Origin: CAYUWG01 sp964448285
GTDB lineage: Bacteria > Bacteroidota > Ignavibacteria > SZUA-365
DNA length: 14,854 nt
NCBI GenBank assembly: GCA_964448285.1
Contig: CAYUWG010000079.1
Coordinates: 1 to 14,854 of the forward strand
Reading direction: 5' to 3'
In this document: positions 12,468-14,854 of the stretch, one piece after another
Numbering within the stretch: the first letter of the stretch is position 1
Layout of the letters: each line of letters opens with the position of its first letter
Notes under the pieces: generated by a model
What the model was told of the DNA's origin: nothing
The model's input: the letters and a program-made list of their open reading frames with translations, nothing else
Database searches by the model: none
Made by a program: the position numbers and the translations under genes

Positions 12468-14758
12468 ACCGAGAACCAACTGACAAACGCTATGAGACAG
12501 TCGCGGGGAAATTCGCCGTTCCGTTTCTTTTTCTTATCGCTCTTCTGGTACTCTCATCCGTGCTGTCTGTGCGCCCGTTCTGGAGTTTGAGTGTTGCCAT
12601 GTACCTCACGCCTTCACTGGTTCTTGTCGTAGGGTTGATCGGAAGTACCGTTGCTCTCCCATATGTTGCGAGCCATATCGCTCGGTTTTTAGAGAATATT
12701 GGACGCGTGATGTTTCCTGAAAATAATCATCGTTTCTTCCTCACCTTAGGAATAGTTTCCGTGGGGTTTGGAGTAGCGCTGTGGTTTTCGCAGATGCCCT
12801 TTCCTTTTCTTGGAGGCGACGGCGTTCATGTCGTCCGCCGATTATTCCGGTATAACGTCGGCCTTATACAAGATTACGGCCAGTTACAAACGGAGTTCCT
12901 CACGGTATCCCTTTATGGATTTTTAGGAAAACTCACACATACGCAAAATAGCACTCAGACAAGCCTGGATATCACGGGTTATGCAACGCTGTTTCGCACC
13001 GCAGGCGTCCTGTGTGGATTGTTTTTCCTGGCAATAGTAATGTTTTGTGCGAGAAAAATCACGTCGGTTCCGCTGGAGCGCATCGCGTTCACCGTGAGTC
13101 TTCTCGCACTTCCCGGCACGTTGTTTTTTATCGGCTATGTGGAGTTCTATCTGTTCGTGTATTTGTTCGGAACACTGTTCGTTCTGGTCGGCGTCATGGA
13201 TTCCTCAACTGGGCGCTTCCCAGTACTTGCAACAATAGCGGTCTTGTCAGCTATGGCATTTCATGTCTCCGCTGCAGTGTTCATACCGTCCTATGTGTTT
13301 CTCGTCCACTCCTGGTTTGCTCGTCGTTCAGGAAAAACGCTGACCGTCCGGACCGTGATTCTTCAGTACGGATTTCTCCTTCCCGTCCTCGGTATCATCG
13401 CATATGCCTGGCTGATAAGCGGCAATCGAATTTCGTTCTTCATCCCTTTCACTGAGGATGCATCATTTCTCTCGCTCACGTCTATCCGGCATATCACGGA
13501 CGTTGCTAACCATCTCGTTTTACTCGCACTCGTACCTATAACAGTTTTTCTGGTTACGGTACTCATCGCGAAACAGAAGATCACGGAATCAGCCGTGTTC
13601 TTTCTCCTCATTGCAGCGTTGTGCTGGGTGGGACTTTGTATAACGCAATACTCTTTCGCTCACGACTGGGATATCTTTGCGCTCCTCGGTCCGATACTCA
13701 GCGTTGCAGCGATTCTCTTCGCGGCGAGAAACGCACAGGTTTCCCTGCGCCGATACCTGTTGGTGCAATGTACCGTTCTGCCGTTGGTGTTCGTTTTTCC
13801 TTGGATGGTCGTCCATCTCAACCGGGAAGCTGCTTTGCAACGTTATGAGGAGTTAAGCGATTCGTACATCGGTTTGCTTCCCGGACCCGGCATCGCGGGG
13901 TTCTACGAAACGCTCAGGTCTGCAGCCGTGGAGGAAAGTGATGCGGAGTCTGAAGTCGCCTTCATCCGGAAAGCTATCGGGGTGACTGAAGACCCATATG
14001 AGTATATAAAATTGCTCCGCGCAATTGCCGGCTCTGAAAAAATGACCCAAGCCATGGTGAATGACGTCTCTGCATCGCTCGATACGCTCGCCGTCCGTTC
14101 GCGTGTCTCGCTCAACGTTCCTATAGGAGAGGATTCGCTTGCCCAACAAACGTCCCTCGAACAGGTCGTTGTCGATCTTCTACGGCTTACGGTGAGGCAT
14201 CTGGCTTTGGAAAATCGCTTAACCTGGGCGGAATCTTTTGCCGAGCGGTTTCATCAACGAGGCGCAAGCATCTATTCGATGTACGCGTTCTTGGGAAATA
14301 CGTATTTCGAAACGAGTGATTTTACAAACGCAATACACAACTATCGCGTTGCCTTAAATGACTCGGCCACGTATCGTTTCAAGGGAGCTATGGCGCTTCC
14401 TATGATACTGAACCGGCTTGCCATAGCACATTTTCAGTCAGGTGACAGACCAGCATCTCTCAAAGCTTTTCGTGAGGCGGTCTCGCTACCAGATGCGACG
14501 GCAGTCACGTGGTCAGATTACGGCTTCGCATGTTACCAATATATGGAATTCCGTGAAGCGACTGTAGCATTCACAAAGGCCTTGGAACTAGACCCGAACA
14601 TCCCAACTGCCCTGTATTGCCTCGGGAAAATTCTTTTCCTCGAACCCAGTCGGAAAACGGAAGCGCGTGATCTCTTGAACCGCTTCACCGCACTGGAAGG
14701 CGGGACAGAGCGAGCGCGAGATGCAACAACTTTGCTTCATATGGTTGATGGTTTATAG
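12464..14758 (+). CDS. Large polytopic membrane protein with C-terminal TPR domain, GT-C-like
   Basis: 764 residues. The N-terminal part, to about residue 460, has ten or more hydrophobic segments (for example FAVPFLFLIALLVLSSVLSV) and a first extramembrane loop with PFPFLGGDGVHVVRRLFRYN, whose acidic residue sits where GT-C glycosyltransferases often keep a catalytic Asp. SFAHDWDIFALLGP is another acidic loop between helices. From about residue 600 at least three TPR-like units follow (YAFLGNTYFETSDFTNAIHN, LAIAHFQSGDRPASLKAFRE, YGFACYQYMEFREATVAFTK with ALELDPN), then a final helical pair. TMTC-type proteins combine GT-C and TPRs in the same way, so a polyprenyl-phosphate-sugar-dependent transferase is plausible, but not proven. 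It starts at ATG 12464 and its stop begins the terminal heptamer array. Confidence 0.75.
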   Translation: MNREPTDKRYETVAGKFAVPFLFLIALLVLSSVLSVRPFWSLSVAMYLTPSLVLVVGLIGSTVALPYVASHIARFLENIGRVMFPENNHRFFLTLGIVSVGFGVALWFSQMPFPFLGGDGVHVVRRLFRYNVGLIQDYGQLQTEFLTVSLYGFLGKLTHTQNSTQTSLDITGYATLFRTAGVLCGLFFLAIVMFCARKITSVPLERIAFTVSLLALPGTLFFIGYVEFYLFVYLFGTLFVLVGVMDSSTGRFPVLATIAVLSAMAFHVSAAVFIPSYVFLVHSWFARRSGKTLTVRTVILQYGFLLPVLGIIAYAWLISGNRISFFIPFTEDASFLSLTSIRHITDVANHLVLLALVPITVFLVTVLIAKQKITESAVFFLLIAALCWVGLCITQYSFAHDWDIFALLGPILSVAAILFAARNAQVSLRRYLLVQCTVLPLVFVFPWMVVHLNREAALQRYEELSDSYIGLLPGPGIAGFYETLRSAAVEESDAESEVAFIRKAIGVTEDPYEYIKLLRAIAGSEKMTQAMVNDVSASLDTLAVRSRVSLNVPIGEDSLAQQTSLEQVVVDLLRLTVRHLALENRLTWAESFAERFHQRGASIYSMYAFLGNTYFETSDFTNAIHNYRVALNDSATYRFKGAMALPMILNRLAIAHFQSGDRPASLKAFREAVSLPDATAVTWSDYGFACYQYMEFREATVAFTKALELDPNIPTALYCLGKILFLEPSRKTEARDLLNRFTALEGGTERARDATTLLHMVDGL

Positions 14759-14853
14759 CGCGTAGCGTATAGCGTATAGCTGATAGCGTATGGCTTACCA
14801 TCAGCCATCAGCTACCAGCCACCAGCCACCAGCCATCAGCCACCAGCCATCAG
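14756..14853 (+). repeat. Phased tandem heptamer array, two strand-switched halves
   Basis: Fourteen consecutive 7-base units with no slip in register, starting on the TAG stop of the preceding gene. The first five are TAGCGCG, TAGCGTA, TAGCGTA, TAGCTGA and TAGCGTA. TGGCTTA at 14791 is the switch unit. The following eight are CCATCAG/CCACCAG with one CTACCAG. The reverse complement of CCATCAG, read in another rotation, is TGGCTGA, one base from TAGCTGA, so the second half is the first family on the opposite strand. The array probably continues past the window end (base 14854 is the first base of another unit). Confidence 0.9.
14777..14814 (+). other. Hairpin at the centre of the heptamer array
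   Basis: TAGCTGAT (14777-14784) pairs perfectly with ATCAGCTA (14807-14814). Inside it, GC (14786-14787) pairs with GC (14804-14805), and ATGG (14790-14793) pairs with CCAT (14798-14801) around a CTTA loop, giving 14 pairs out of 17 positions. No T-tract follows, so it is not a classical intrinsic terminator. Position directly after the last gene suggests a transcript-end stabiliser or weak terminator; that is inference. Confidence 0.5.
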
Positions 14854-14854
14854 C

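Noticed and set aside
14756..14854. CRISPR array
   Set aside because: Units are 7 bases with no spacers, so it is a simple tandem repeat.
1..14854. tRNA, rRNA, IS element or transposase genes
   Set aside because: No cloverleaf-like segment, rRNA sequence, transposase motif or terminal inverted repeats were recognised; the modules lack visible flanking direct repeats.

Overview
The window is one unbroken, same-strand (+) surface-polysaccharide (O-antigen or capsule type) gene cluster of about 14.8 kb with almost no non-coding DNA. The longest gap between genes is about 36 bases, so no gene-free stretch over 300 bases exists. Most neighbours overlap by 1 to 11 bases (ATGA, GTGA, TTGA or TAATG junctions), which suggests one long, translationally coupled transcript. 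Base composition looks balanced, strong Shine-Dalgarno sites are rare, GTG/TTG starts occur, and HEPN/MNT modules are numerous. This fits a free-living Bacteroidota/Chlorobi/Ignavibacteria-like (FCB group) bacterium, but the assignment is an inference with low confidence.

The sugar genes, left to right, are: rfbA (5' end cut by the window edge, 1-813), wlbA (1604-2575), wlbB (3321-3968), rfbC (4520-5095), a Wzy/WaaL-like membrane protein (5085-6677), a UDP-GlcNAc 4-epimerase-like SDR (6674-7636), a DUF5672-type glycosyltransferase (7673-8455), a UDP-glucuronate 4-epimerase-like SDR (9923-10963), an ABC-2 polysaccharide export permease, wzm (11581-12432), and a large membrane protein with C-terminal TPRs (12464-14758). 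Together they suggest synthesis of dTDP-6-deoxyhexose (probably rhamnose) and UDP-2,3-diacetamido-glucuronate-type precursors, 4-epimerised residues, and export of a lipid-linked glycan. Several expected partners are absent from the window: rmlB, rmlD, the UDP-GlcNAc 6-dehydrogenase, the 3-aminotransferase and the Wzt ATPase.

The striking feature is that six small nucleotidyltransferase modules of toxin-antitoxin type are slotted between the sugar genes. M1 is 803-1614 (77-aa protein plus AbiEii-like NTase). M2 is 2580-3319 (MNT plus HEPN). M3 is 3968-4523 (MNT plus a frameshifted small partner). M4 is 8455-8978 (NTase that has lost its catalytic core, plus a 75-aa protein). M5 is 8975-9786 (an intact MntA-HepT pair). 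M6 is 10869-11584 (HEPN first, then MNT). Families and gene orders differ, so they look like independent acquisitions rather than tandem duplicates. M1, M2 and M5 look intact; M3, M4 and M6 each carry damage (active-site Asp to Asn plus a frameshift, an in-frame core deletion with a stop at the junction, and a one-base insertion in the HEPN C-terminus).

The window ends in a perfectly phased array of 14 heptamers (14756-14853) that begins on the stop codon of the last gene. The second half is related to the reverse complement of the first, so its centre can fold into a hairpin.
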